A DNA stretch of 64,000 bases from Streptomyces fungicidicus (lineage in GTDB: Bacteria > Actinomycetota > Actinomycetes > Streptomycetales > Streptomycetaceae): assembly GCF_003665435.1 (NCBI RefSeq), contig NZ_CP023407.1, positions 2,418,001 to 2,482,000 of the forward strand. The letters are read 5' to 3'. Position numbers and translations under genes: made by a program. Every line of letters starts with the position of its first letter. The first letter of the stretch is position 1. Below are positions 7,527 through 15,160 of the stretch, piece after piece. The notes below the pieces were generated by a model. The model was not told the origin of the DNA, did no database searches, and saw nothing but the letters and a program-made list of their open reading frames with translations.

Positions 7527-9098
7527 ATGGCAGTGACGCGAAACGCCAAGCGGAGAACGCTCGTCGGAATCTGCTCCGTCGCCGCGGCCGCTCTCACCGG
7601 CGGTCTCTTCACCGCTCTCCCCGCGAGCGCCGCCGAGCCCGTCGGGACCATCGCCTACGCGGACGCGCCGAACGCGGTCGCGGACAGCTACATCGTCACC
7701 CTGAAGCCGGCCACCGAGGCCGACTCGGCCAAGGGCAAGGGCGTCGCGAAGAAGTACGGCGCCGAGGTCGGCCACACCTTCCGCGAGGCCGTCAACGGCT
7801 ACACCGTCGAGGCCACCGAGGCCGAGGCCGCCAGGCTGGCCGCCGACCCGTCGGTCGCGCTCGTCGAGCAGAACCGCACCTTCACCACCCAGGCGACGCA
7901 GACCAACCCGCCGTCCTGGGGCCTCGACCGCATCGACCAGACCGCACTGCCGCTGAACAGCTCGTACACGTACGACGACACCGCCGGCCAGGGCGTCACC
8001 GCGTACATCATCGACACCGGTGTACGCGTCTCCCACAGCGACTTCGGCGGCCGCGCCCGCAACGGCTACGACGCCGTCGACGGCGACAACGTCGCCCAGG
8101 ACGGCAACGGCCACGGCACCCACGTCGCCGGCACCGTGGCGGGCAGCGCCTACGGCGTCGCCAAGAAGGCCTCCATCGTCGGCGTCCGGGTCCTCGACAA
8201 CAACGGCTCCGGCACGACCGCCGGCGTGATCGAGGGCGTCGACTGGGTCGCCGCCAACGCGGTCCTCCCGGCCGTCGCCAACATGTCGCTCGGCGGGGGC
8301 GCCAGCACCACGCTGGACACCGCGGTGCGCAACGCCATCGCCGCCGGCGTCACCTTCGCCGTCGCCGCGGGCAACGAGTCCACCACCGCGACCGGTTCGC
8401 CGGCCCGCGTGTCCGAGGCGATCACCGTCGGCGCCACCACCAGCACGGACGCCCGCGCCAGCTACTCGAACTACGGCTCGAACCTGGACATCTTCGCCCC
8501 GGGCTCGTCCATCACCTCCACCTGGAACACCGGCGACAGCGCCACCAACACCATCTCCGGCACCTCGATGGCCACCCCGCACGTCGCGGGCGCCGCGGCG
8601 CTGTACCTCGCGGACAACCGCTCGGCCACCCCGGCGCAGGTCGCCTCCGCGCTGATCAACAGCTCGGTCTCCGGCGCCGTCACCAACCCCGGCACCGGCT
8701 CCCCCAACCGCCTGCTGTACGTCGGCGGCAACGGCGGCACCACCCCGCCCACCGGCAAGACCTTCACCAACTCCTCGGACTACACGATCAGCGACCGGAC
8801 GACCGTCGAGTCCCCGGTCACCGTCTCCGGTGTCTCCGGCAACGCGCCGTCGGCCCTCCAGGTGCCGGTGAACATCGTCCACACCTACATAGGCGACCTG
8901 ACGGTCCAGCTGGTCGCGCCCGACGGCTCGGTCTACACCCTGAAGGCGTCCGGCACCGGCGGCTCCGCCGACAACATCAACACCACGTACACCGTGAACG
9001 CCTCCTCCGAGGCGGCCAACGGCACCTGGAAGCTCCGGGTGACGGACGGCTACTACGGCGACACGGGTTACATCAACAGCTGGGGCCTGACCTTCTGA
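7527..9098 (+). CDS. Secreted subtilisin-like protease (S8) with P domain
   Basis: This 523-residue exported protease begins with a signal peptide (about 1-36, ending PASAAEP). An I9 propeptide inhibitor follows (about 55-112), then the S8 catalytic domain with Asp163 (YIIDTGVRV), His196 (GNGHGTHVAG) and Ser347 (GTSMATPHVAG), and a C-terminal proprotein-convertase P domain (about 415-523, FTNSSDYTISDRTTVESP). The propeptide folds the enzyme and is then cleaved. The P domain usually stabilises the mature enzyme or binds substrate. The ATG at 7527 has GAGGAGG about nine bases upstream. Downstream is a strong convergent terminator. It probably contributes to extracellular protein degradation; its regulation is not visible. 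Confidence 0.95.
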   Translation: MAVTRNAKRRTLVGICSVAAAALTGGLFTALPASAAEPVGTIAYADAPNAVADSYIVTLKPATEADSAKGKGVAKKYGAEVGHTFREAVNGYTVEATEAEAARLAADPSVALVEQNRTFTTQATQTNPPSWGLDRIDQTALPLNSSYTYDDTAGQGVTAYIIDTGVRVSHSDFGGRARNGYDAVDGDNVAQDGNGHGTHVAGTVAGSAYGVAKKASIVGVRVLDNNGSGTTAGVIEGVDWVAANAVLPAVANMSLGGGASTTLDTAVRNAIAAGVTFAVAAGNESTTATGSPARVSEAITVGATTSTDARASYSNYGSNLDIFAPGSSITSTWNTGDSATNTISGTSMATPHVAGAAALYLADNRSATPAQVASALINSSVSGAVTNPGTGSPNRLLYVGGNGGTTPPTGKTFTNSSDYTISDRTTVESPVTVSGVSGNAPSALQVPVNIVHTYIGDLTVQLVAPDGSVYTLKASGTGGSADNINTTYTVNASSEAANGTWKLRVTDGYYGDTGYINSWGLTF

Positions 9099-9124
9099 CG
9101 TCCTGACGCCCGGCCCTTCCGCCC

Positions 9125-9162
9125 GCTTCGCCCCGGCACGGTCCACCGCGCCGGGGCGAAGC
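9125..9162. terminator. Convergent terminator after the S8 protease
   Basis: GCTTCGCCCCGGC (9125-9137) pairs perfectly over 13 bp with 9150-9162. The hairpin lies between the protease and the minus-strand ATP-binding protein, so it can serve both. Confidence 0.8.
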
Positions 9163-9175
9163 CCTGTCCCACCGG

Positions 9176-9595
9176 TCACCCGTCCGCCCGGCACTCGAAC
9201 CAGACCGTCTTGCCCCGCCCATCGGGCCGCACGGCGACCCCCCACCGGTCGGTGACCGCGTCCACGATCACCAGCCCGCGTCCGCCCTCACCGAGCCCGT
9301 CACCGTCGCCCCGCACAGGTGGTTCCGGACGGTCGTCGGAGACCTCCACCCGCACACCACCCTGCTCGAGCAGGAAACAGATGCGACAGCGCCGGCCGGG
9401 CACGTGCCGCACGACGTTGGCGACCAGCTCGGTGAGCGCCAGTTCGGCGGCGTCGGCCACCACGGCCAGCCCCGAGCCGACGAGGTACAGCCGCAGGATG
9501 CGGCGCAGATGCCGGGCCGAGTGCTCCCCCACGGCGAACTCGGCGTGGTACTCGCTGGAGATGTCCGCCGCCTGCGGACCAGTTACGTGATTCAC
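9176..9595 (-). CDS. ATP-binding protein, RsbW/SpoIIAB-like (HATPase)
   Basis: The 139-residue protein is a single GHKL ATPase domain. The N box is in LTELVANVVRHV, and the ATP-lid glycines are in EGGRGLVIVDAVTDRWGV near residues 105-122. Streptomyces encode many such small kinases. Some act as anti-sigma factors, but most have no known partner. This one is divergent from an XRE regulator followed by a DUF397 gene, a trio known from the abaA and whiJ-type loci that influence development and antibiotic production. The start is GTG. Whether it phosphorylates anything is unknown. Confidence 0.85.
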   Translation of the reverse strand: MNHVTGPQAADISSEYHAEFAVGEHSARHLRRILRLYLVGSGLAVVADAAELALTELVANVVRHVPGRRCRICFLLEQGGVRVEVSDDRPEPPVRGDGDGLGEGGRGLVIVDAVTDRWGVAVRPDGRGKTVWFECRADG

Positions 9596-9675
9596 GCCAC
9601 AATGCTGCGACGCTACGCATACGCTCGGCTACGGAAAGAAACGAACGCCGTGAGGCGTTGAAGTGAGGTGCCGCC

Positions 9676-10524
9676 GTGGTCAACATCCAGTCGCTCGACC
9701 CCACCGCCTCCCCGCTCGACTACTACGGCTGGGAACTGCGCCGCCAGCGCGAGGCGCACGGCCTCAAGCAGGGGCAGCTCGGCGAGATCATCTTCTGTAC
9801 GGGGTCGTTGATCGGCCAGATCGAGACCACGAAGAAGGTCCCCACCCGCGACTTCTCCGAGCGCGTGGACGCGGCACTCGGCACGGACGGCCTGTTCTCG
9901 CGCCTGATCGGCCTGGTCCTACGAAGCCAACTCCCCACGTGGTTCCAGCCGTACGCGGAGATGGAGGCGAAGGCGGCGTACATCTCCACGTTCCAGGCCC
10001 AGTTGGTGTACGGGTTGCTGCAGACGGAGGAGTACGCCCGAGCAGTCCTCAGCGTGGAGCACCACAGCAAGCCCGACGAGATGGTGGCAGCTCGAATGGA
10101 GCGACAGCGCATCCTCCGCCGCGATCAGCCGCCCGCCCTCTGGGTTGTCCTGAGCGAGGCCGCGCTGCTGCTTGAGATCGGCGGACGCGACGTCATGCGT
10201 CGGCAACTCGCTCATCTGTTGAGCTTCCGGGAGAACCCCTGGGTGAACGTTCAGATCCTGCCGTTCTCCACGGGCCAACACACAGGCATGATGGGGACGT
10301 TCAACCTGCTGCGGTTCGACGACGATCCCGACCTGTTCTACATGGACGGCTACGACCAGGGGCACATGACGGCCAATCCACACGTGATCAAGGAGCGCTC
10401 GGTCGGTTACGCTCGGCTGCAAGCCTCAGCCCTCTCCCCCGAGGACTCGGCGGCACTGATCGCCCGCGTGATGGAGGAACGCTATGGAGACCGGCTCCAA
10501 CCTGAGGAACGCACGGTGGCGTAA
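9676..10524 (+). CDS. XRE-family regulator with DUF5753 (WhiJ-like)
   Basis: The 282-residue protein has an XRE helix-turn-helix at about 17-70 (LRRQREAHGLKQGQLGEII) and a C-terminal DUF5753 domain (about 100-275) with the typical QTEEYARAVL and VQILPFSTGQHTGM segments. In S. coelicolor, WhiJ-like proteins of this layout bind DNA and work together with a small DUF397 protein encoded next to them. The start is GTG 9676 behind GAGGTG. Its last 41 bases overlap the start of the DUF397 gene, so the two are translationally linked. It probably acts as a developmental or metabolic repressor; targets unknown. Confidence 0.9.
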   Translation: MVNIQSLDPTASPLDYYGWELRRQREAHGLKQGQLGEIIFCTGSLIGQIETTKKVPTRDFSERVDAALGTDGLFSRLIGLVLRSQLPTWFQPYAEMEAKAAYISTFQAQLVYGLLQTEEYARAVLSVEHHSKPDEMVAARMERQRILRRDQPPALWVVLSEAALLLEIGGRDVMRRQLAHLLSFRENPWVNVQILPFSTGQHTGMMGTFNLLRFDDDPDLFYMDGYDQGHMTANPHVIKERSVGYARLQASALSPEDSAALIARVMEERYGDRLQPEERTVA

Positions 10525-10681
10525 GTCCAGCTACAGCGGAAGCAACGGCGGTGACTGCGTCGAGGTCGCAGCCACCCGCCCCACCGGGGCCGTCCCCGTC
10601 CGCGACAGCAAAAAGCCCTCCGGCCCCGTCCTCACCGTCGGCGCCGGCGCCTGGCAGGCGTTCGTCGACGGCCTGCGGTAA
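10484..10681 (+). CDS. DUF397 protein, partner of the XRE regulator
   Basis: This 65-residue protein matches DUF397 throughout: WRKSSYSGSNGGDCVEVA near the N-terminus and VPVRDSK further on. Such proteins (for example the BldB-like and WhiJ-associated ones) are small partners that modulate the DNA binding of the adjacent XRE protein. The gene starts within the XRE coding sequence (41-base overlap, +2 frame) with GAGGAA as ribosome-binding site. Together with the divergent HATPase gene it forms a complete trio. There are no catalytic residues; the function is inferred from the family. Confidence 0.9.
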   Translation: METGSNLRNARWRKSSYSGSNGGDCVEVAATRPTGAVPVRDSKKPSGPVLTVGAGAWQAFVDGLR

Positions 10682-10763
10682 TCCACAGCCCCGGACGGCC
10701 GTCAGTGCCACCCCTCCTCTCGACTGCGCGGCCTCAGGCAACCCGCGTTGTTGCTCGGCGTGG

Positions 10764-11423
10764 CTAGGGCGCCCGCATCTCCCACAGCAGCAGCTCCGCC
10801 GCCGGGCTCATGGCGACGGCCTCGGCGTCCTTCGTGTCCGTGAGGCGGGCCGCGTCGCCCGGGCCCAGTTCCTCGCCGTCCAGGCGGATCTCCCCGCGGA
10901 CCACGTGGGCGTAGACGTACGCGGCGTCGGGCACGGCGGTCCGCTCCCCCGCCGACAGTCGGCGCACGTGGAGCATCGCGCCGGCCTCCGGGAGGGCGTA
11001 CGGGGTGGAGTCCGCGATGCCGGGGACCACCTCGTAGCGCGGGTCGCCGCCGGGGGCCAGGGGGGCCAGCCACATCTGGAGGAAGGTCAGCGGGGCCGTG
11101 CCCGCGTTGCGTTCCACGTGGCGGACGCCCGACGCCGTGCTCAGGTGCTGCACGTCGCCGGGACGGATCACCGTCTCCCGGCCCGTGGAGTCGCGGTGGG
11201 TCAGCTCGCCCTCGACCACCCACGTCACGATCTCGGTGTGGCTGTGCGGGTGCTCGCCGAAGCCGGCGCCGGGGCCGAGGCGCTCCTCGTTGCAGGCGAT
11301 CACCGCGCCGAAGCGGAGGTTGTCCGGGTCGTAGTGGGGCCCGAAGGAGAAGGCGTGGCGGGTCTCGATGCCGGCCGCCGGGTCGCCGCCCTGGTAGCGC
11401 TCGTGCGCGCGCCGTACGTCCAT
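10764..11423 (-). CDS. Pirin-family cupin protein
   Basis: This bicupin protein has about 219 residues. The N-terminal cupin carries the pirin metal-site residues in EHPHSHTEIVTWVVEGEL and HVERN, expected to hold one iron; the C-terminal cupin lacks a full set. Pirins in bacteria have been linked to quercetinase activity and to redox or metabolic control; the role here is unknown. I place the start at ATG 11423 (MDVRRAHERYQGG), where family similarity begins. Upstream in-frame codons run into the promoter region of the divergent fasR gene. The 62-base gap between the two must hold both promoters. Confidence 0.85.
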   Translation of the reverse strand: MDVRRAHERYQGGDPAAGIETRHAFSFGPHYDPDNLRFGAVIACNEERLGPGAGFGEHPHSHTEIVTWVVEGELTHRDSTGRETVIRPGDVQHLSTASGVRHVERNAGTAPLTFLQMWLAPLAPGGDPRYEVVPGIADSTPYALPEAGAMLHVRRLSAGERTAVPDAAYVYAHVVRGEIRLDGEELGPGDAARLTDTKDAEAVAMSPAAELLLWEMRAP

Positions 11424-11485
11424 CACGAGGTCCACCGTAGACCCGGCGACACGCGCGGCCGTCCCGATAAGGCAGTCTTGTCCCC

Positions 11486-12691
11486 GTGCCCGAACCCGAA
11501 ACCAGTACCCCCGAAGCCGCTGCACGCCCCGCCCATACGCATGCCGCGACGCTGAAGCGGCTGGAGAGGTCGTCCGGCAGTCTCGCCGCGCAGGCGATCG
11601 CGCGGATGGACGAGACGCTCCCCTGGTACCGGGCCATGCCCCCGGAGAACCGTTCCTGGATCGGTCTCGTCGCCCAGGCGGGCATCGCCGCCTTCACCGA
11701 GTGGTTCCGGCGCCCCGACGCCCCGCAGGCCATCTCCACCGACGTCTTCGGCACCGCGCCGCGCGAGCTGACCCGGGCCATCACGCTGCGCCAGACCGTG
11801 GAGATGGTGCGCACCACCATCGAGGTCATGGAGTCCGCCATCGACGAGGTGGCGGCGCCCGGCGACGAGAACGTGCTGCGTGAGGCGCTGCTGGTGTACG
11901 CGCGGGAGATCGCCTTCGCCACCGCGCAGGTGTACGCCCAGGCCGCCGAGGCACGCGGTGCCTGGGACGCGCGGCTGGAGTCGCTGGTGGTGAACGCGGT
12001 GCTCAGCGGCGAGGCCGACGAGGGGGCGGTGTCACGGGCCGCCGCCCTGGGGTGGAACTCGCCCGCGCATGTGTGCGTGGTGCTGGGGACCGCTCCGGAC
12101 GGGGACTCCGAGCTGACCGTGGAGGCCATCCGGCGGGCCGCCCGGCACGCCAAGCTCCAGGTGCTGACCGGGGTGCTCGGCGATCGGCTGGTGGTGATCG
12201 CGGGCGGCAGCGACAACCCGCTGGGGGTGGCGAAGTCGCTGATCGGGCCGTATGCGGCGGGGCCGGTGGTGGCCGGGCCGGTGGTGCCGGACCTGCTGGC
12301 CGCGACCCGGTCCGCGCAGGCCGCCGCCGCCGGGCTCAAGGCGTGCTCCGCCTGGCAGGACGCCCCCCGTCCGGTGCTCGCGGACGACCTGCTGCCGGAG
12401 CGGGCGATCGCCGGGGACCCCTCGGCCCGTGAGCAGTTGGTGGAGGAGATCTACAGACCGCTCGAGCAGGCGGGGGCCGCGCTCCTGGAGACGCTCAGTG
12501 TCTTTCTGGAGCAGGCGAGCAGCCTGGAGGGCGCGGCGCGGATGCTGTTCGTTCACCCCAACACCGTGCGTTACCGGCTCCGACGTGTGACTGACGTCAC
12601 CGGATGGTCGCCCTCCGATGTACGCTCTGCGTTCACGCTGAGGATCGCGCTGATCCTGGGGCGTCTGGCCGACGGCGATCTTCAGGCCTAG
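11486..12691 (+). CDS. fasR: PucR/CdaR-type regulator, FasR activator of fatty-acid synthesis
   Basis: The 401-residue protein has a helical N-terminal region and a GGDEF-like central part. It ends in a PucR-type helix-turn-helix at about 350-395 (LFVHPNTVRYRLRRVTDVTG). In S. coelicolor the gene directly before fabD (SCO2386) encodes FasR, which activates the fabD-fabH-acpP-fabF promoter. The position, orientation and family here are the same. The start is GTG. It ends 89 bases before fabD, in a region with an inverted repeat TTTTGT-N9-ACAAAA that could be its operator. Identity by context is strong; sequence identity was not computed. Confidence 0.88.
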   Translation: MPEPETSTPEAAARPAHTHAATLKRLERSSGSLAAQAIARMDETLPWYRAMPPENRSWIGLVAQAGIAAFTEWFRRPDAPQAISTDVFGTAPRELTRAITLRQTVEMVRTTIEVMESAIDEVAAPGDENVLREALLVYAREIAFATAQVYAQAAEARGAWDARLESLVVNAVLSGEADEGAVSRAAALGWNSPAHVCVVLGTAPDGDSELTVEAIRRAARHAKLQVLTGVLGDRLVVIAGGSDNPLGVAKSLIGPYAAGPVVAGPVVPDLLAATRSAQAAAAGLKACSAWQDAPRPVLADDLLPERAIAGDPSAREQLVEEIYRPLEQAGAALLETLSVFLEQASSLEGAARMLFVHPNTVRYRLRRVTDVTGWSPSDVRSAFTLRIALILGRLADGDLQA

Positions 12692-12693
12692 CC

Positions 12694-12714
12694 TTTTGTC
12701 GGGGATCCACAAAA
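12694..12714 (+). promoter_or_regulatory. Candidate FasR operator upstream of fabD
   Basis: TTTTGT (12694-12699) and ACAAAA (12709-12714) form a perfect inverted repeat with a 9-base spacer; GGGG/CCCC runs add further symmetry. It lies about 70 bases upstream of fabD in the fasR-fabD gap, where FasR is known to act in S. coelicolor. Assignment to FasR is inference. Confidence 0.45.
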
Positions 12715-12780
12715 CCCCTTGCTGTTCTTCGTCCTTGTCCTCACGGGCGGTCGTGGCCGTCCCCAAGAGAGAGTGTGAGA

Positions 12781-13695
12781 GTGCTCGTACTCGTCGCTCC
12801 CGGCCAGGGCGCCCAGACGCCCGGCTTCCTGACTGAATGGCTCGACCTCCCCGGTGCCGCGGACCGCGTCGCCGCGTGGTCCGACGCCATCGGACTCGAC
12901 CTCGTCCACTACGGCACGAAGGCCGACGCGGACGCGATCCGCGACACGGCCGTCGCCCAGCCGCTGCTGGTCGCGGCCGGACTGCTGTCCGCCTCCGCGC
13001 TCGGGGACGTGGCACCCGGTGCCGTCGCCGGTCACAGCGTCGGTGAGATCACCGCCGCCGCGTTCGCGGGCGTCCTCGACGACTCCGCCGCGCTCTCCCT
13101 GGTCCGCAAGCGGGGTCTGGCCATGGCCGACGCCGCCGCGATCACCGAGACCGGCATGGCGGCGCTGCTCGGCGGCGACCCCGAGGTCAGCGTGGCGCAC
13201 CTGGAGAAGCTGGGCCTGACCCCGGCGAACATCAACGGCGCCGGCCAGATCGTCGCGGCCGGCACCAAGGAGCAGCTCGCCGCGCTGGAGGCGGACAAGC
13301 CCGAGGGCGTGCGCAAGGTCGTCGTCCTCAAGGTGGCCGGCGCCTTCCACACGCACCACATGGGCCCCGCCGTCGACACCTTGGCGAAGGCCGCCGAGGA
13401 CGTGACGCCGGGCGACCCGAAGGTCACCTACGTGTCGAACAAGGACGGCAGGGCGGTCGCGACCGGTGCCGAGGTGCTCGAGCGCCTGGTCGGGCAGGTC
13501 GCCAACCCGGTGCGCTGGGACCTGTGCATGGAGACCTTCAAGGAGCTCGGCGTCACCGCCCTCCTCGAGGTCTGCCCCGGCGGCACCCTGACCGGCCTCG
13601 CCAAGCGCGCCCTGCCCGGTGTGCGGACGCTGGCCCTGAAGACCCCCGCCGACCTCGACGCGGCCCGCGAGCTCATCGCCGAGCACACCGCCTGA
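12781..13695 (+). CDS. fabD: Malonyl-CoA:ACP transacylase
   Basis: FabD moves malonyl from CoA to the acyl carrier protein, loading extender units for fatty-acid synthase II and often for polyketide synthases in the same cell. The 304-residue protein begins LVLVAPGQGAQTPGFL. It carries the nucleophile Ser86 in AGHSVGEITAA and His190 in GAFHTHHM, the expected dyad. The start is GTG 12781, preceded by GAGAGAG; an in-frame GTG two codons earlier is also possible. It is the first gene of the fabD-fabH-acpP-fabF cluster, ending 22 bases before fabH. Confidence 0.97.
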   Translation: MLVLVAPGQGAQTPGFLTEWLDLPGAADRVAAWSDAIGLDLVHYGTKADADAIRDTAVAQPLLVAAGLLSASALGDVAPGAVAGHSVGEITAAAFAGVLDDSAALSLVRKRGLAMADAAAITETGMAALLGGDPEVSVAHLEKLGLTPANINGAGQIVAAGTKEQLAALEADKPEGVRKVVVLKVAGAFHTHHMGPAVDTLAKAAEDVTPGDPKVTYVSNKDGRAVATGAEVLERLVGQVANPVRWDLCMETFKELGVTALLEVCPGGTLTGLAKRALPGVRTLALKTPADLDAARELIAEHTA

Positions 13696-13717
13696 TCGCC
13701 TTAAGGAGCCGACCCGC

Positions 13718-14719
13718 ATGGCGAAGATCAAGCCCAGCAAGGGCGCCCCGTACGCGCGCATCCTCGGCGTGGGCGGCTACCGGCCCACCCGGGTCGTGCC
13801 GAACGAGGTGATCCTCGAGACGATCGACTCGTCCGACGAGTGGATCCGCTCCCGCTCCGGGATCGAGACCCGGCACTGGGCGTCCCCCGAGGAGACCGTC
13901 GCGGCGATGTCCGTCGAGGCGTCCGGCAAGGCGATCGCGGACGCCGGGATCGACGCCTCGCAGATCGGCGCCGTCGTCGTCTCGACCGTCTCGCACTTCA
14001 GCCAGACCCCGGCCATCGCCACCGAGATCGCCGACAGGCTGGGCACGGACAAGGCCGCCGCCTTCGACATCTCCGCGGGCTGCGCCGGCTTCGGCTACGG
14101 CCTCACCCTCGCCAAGGGCATGGTGGTGGAGGGCTCGGCCGAGTACGTGCTCGTCATCGGCGTGGAGCGGCTGAGCGACCTGACCGACCTGGAGGACCGC
14201 GCGACGGCCTTCCTGTTCGGCGACGGCGCGGGCGCGGTGGTCGTCGGCCCGTCCAAGGAGCCGGCGATCGGCCCGACGGTGTGGGGCTCGGAGGGCGACA
14301 AGTCCGAGACCATCAAGCAGACGGTGCCGTGGTCGGACTACCGCGACGGGACCGTCGAGAAGTTCCCGGCGATCACGCAGGAGGGCCAGGCGGTCTTCCG
14401 CTGGGCCGTGTTCGAGATGGCGAAGGTCGCCCAGCAGGCGCTGGACGCGGCCGGGATCACCGCGGACGAACTGGACGTCTTCATCCCGCACCAGGCCAAC
14501 GTGCGGATCATCGACTCGATGGTGAAGACGCTGAAACTGCCGGAGCACGTCATGGTCGCCCGTGACATCCGCACCACCGGCAACACCTCGGCCGCCTCGA
14601 TTCCGCTCGCGATGGAGCGGCTCCTGGCGACCGGCGAGGCGAAGAGCGGCGACACCGCCCTCGTCATCGGCTTCGGGGCGGGTCTCGTCTACGCCGCGAC
14701 TGTCGTTACCCTCCCCTAG
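13718..14719 (+). CDS. fabH: Beta-ketoacyl-ACP synthase III
   Basis: FabH condenses an acyl-CoA starter with malonyl-ACP and so starts each fatty-acid chain; in Streptomyces it accepts branched starters. The 333-residue protein has the catalytic Cys122 (DISAGCAGFGYG), His258 (FIPHQAN) and Asn289 (TTGNTSAASIP) in the proper order. The start ATG has AAGGAG twelve bases upstream. It is co-transcribed with fabD and is followed after 80 bases by acpP. Confidence 0.97.
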   Translation: MAKIKPSKGAPYARILGVGGYRPTRVVPNEVILETIDSSDEWIRSRSGIETRHWASPEETVAAMSVEASGKAIADAGIDASQIGAVVVSTVSHFSQTPAIATEIADRLGTDKAAAFDISAGCAGFGYGLTLAKGMVVEGSAEYVLVIGVERLSDLTDLEDRATAFLFGDGAGAVVVGPSKEPAIGPTVWGSEGDKSETIKQTVPWSDYRDGTVEKFPAITQEGQAVFRWAVFEMAKVAQQALDAAGITADELDVFIPHQANVRIIDSMVKTLKLPEHVMVARDIRTTGNTSAASIPLAMERLLATGEAKSGDTALVIGFGAGLVYAATVVTLP

Positions 14720-14799
14720 GCACTCGGTGCCGGATCATTCGTCCGGTACGCGAGGAATCATCGCCACACCCTCTGGAATCACAAAGAAGGAGCGCCATC

Positions 14800-15048
14800 A
14801 TGGCCGCCACTCAGGAAGAGATCGTCGCCGGTCTCGCGGAGATCGTGAACGAGATCGCCGGCATCCCGGTTGAGGACGTCCAGCTGGACAAGTCCTTCAC
14901 CGACGACCTGGACGTCGACTCGCTGTCCATGGTCGAGGTCGTCGTCGCCGCCGAAGAGCGTTTCGACGTCAAGATCCCGGACGACGACGTCAAGAACCTC
15001 AAGACCGTCGGCGACGCGACCGACTACATCCTCAAGCACCAGGCCTGA
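14800..15048 (+). CDS. acpP: Acyl carrier protein of fatty-acid synthase II
   Basis: The 82-residue acidic four-helix carrier has Ser41 in DDLDVDSLSMVEV, where phosphopantetheine is attached. It carries the growing chain between the Fab enzymes. AAGGAG lies about eight bases before the ATG. The 112 bases after it contain three successive hairpins that probably shield the acpP message and could explain high ACP yield relative to fabF. Function is certain from sequence and context. Confidence 0.97.
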   Translation: MAATQEEIVAGLAEIVNEIAGIPVEDVQLDKSFTDDLDVDSLSMVEVVVAAEERFDVKIPDDDVKNLKTVGDATDYILKHQA

Positions 15049-15055
15049 GCACCTG

Positions 15056-15120
15056 CCGGGCCTTCCGTCCGCGGGAGGCCCGGAGGCCGGGTGCACCCGG
15101 CCCCGCCACCCGGCGGTGGC
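15056..15120 (+). promoter_or_regulatory. Three stacked hairpins between acpP and fabF
   Basis: Hairpin 1 (15056-15083) is an 11-bp stem including one wobble pair with a 6-base loop. Hairpin 2 (15087-15100) is the palindrome CCGGGTGCACCCGG. Hairpin 3 (15105-15120) is GCCACC-CGGC-GGTGGC. None is followed by a T-run, so they look more like a message-stabilising or attenuating block than a full terminator. fabF starts 40 bases later with its own weak ribosome-binding site. Confidence 0.6.
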
Positions 15121-15160
15121 GCCGTACGAATCCTCGTAATCCGTTGGAGAAAGAATTCCG

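Noticed and set aside
6675..9245. 856-codon minus-strand open frame opposite the S8 protease
   Set aside because: It is antisense to two convincing genes and is Gly/Val/Arg-rich, typical of GC-rich shadows.
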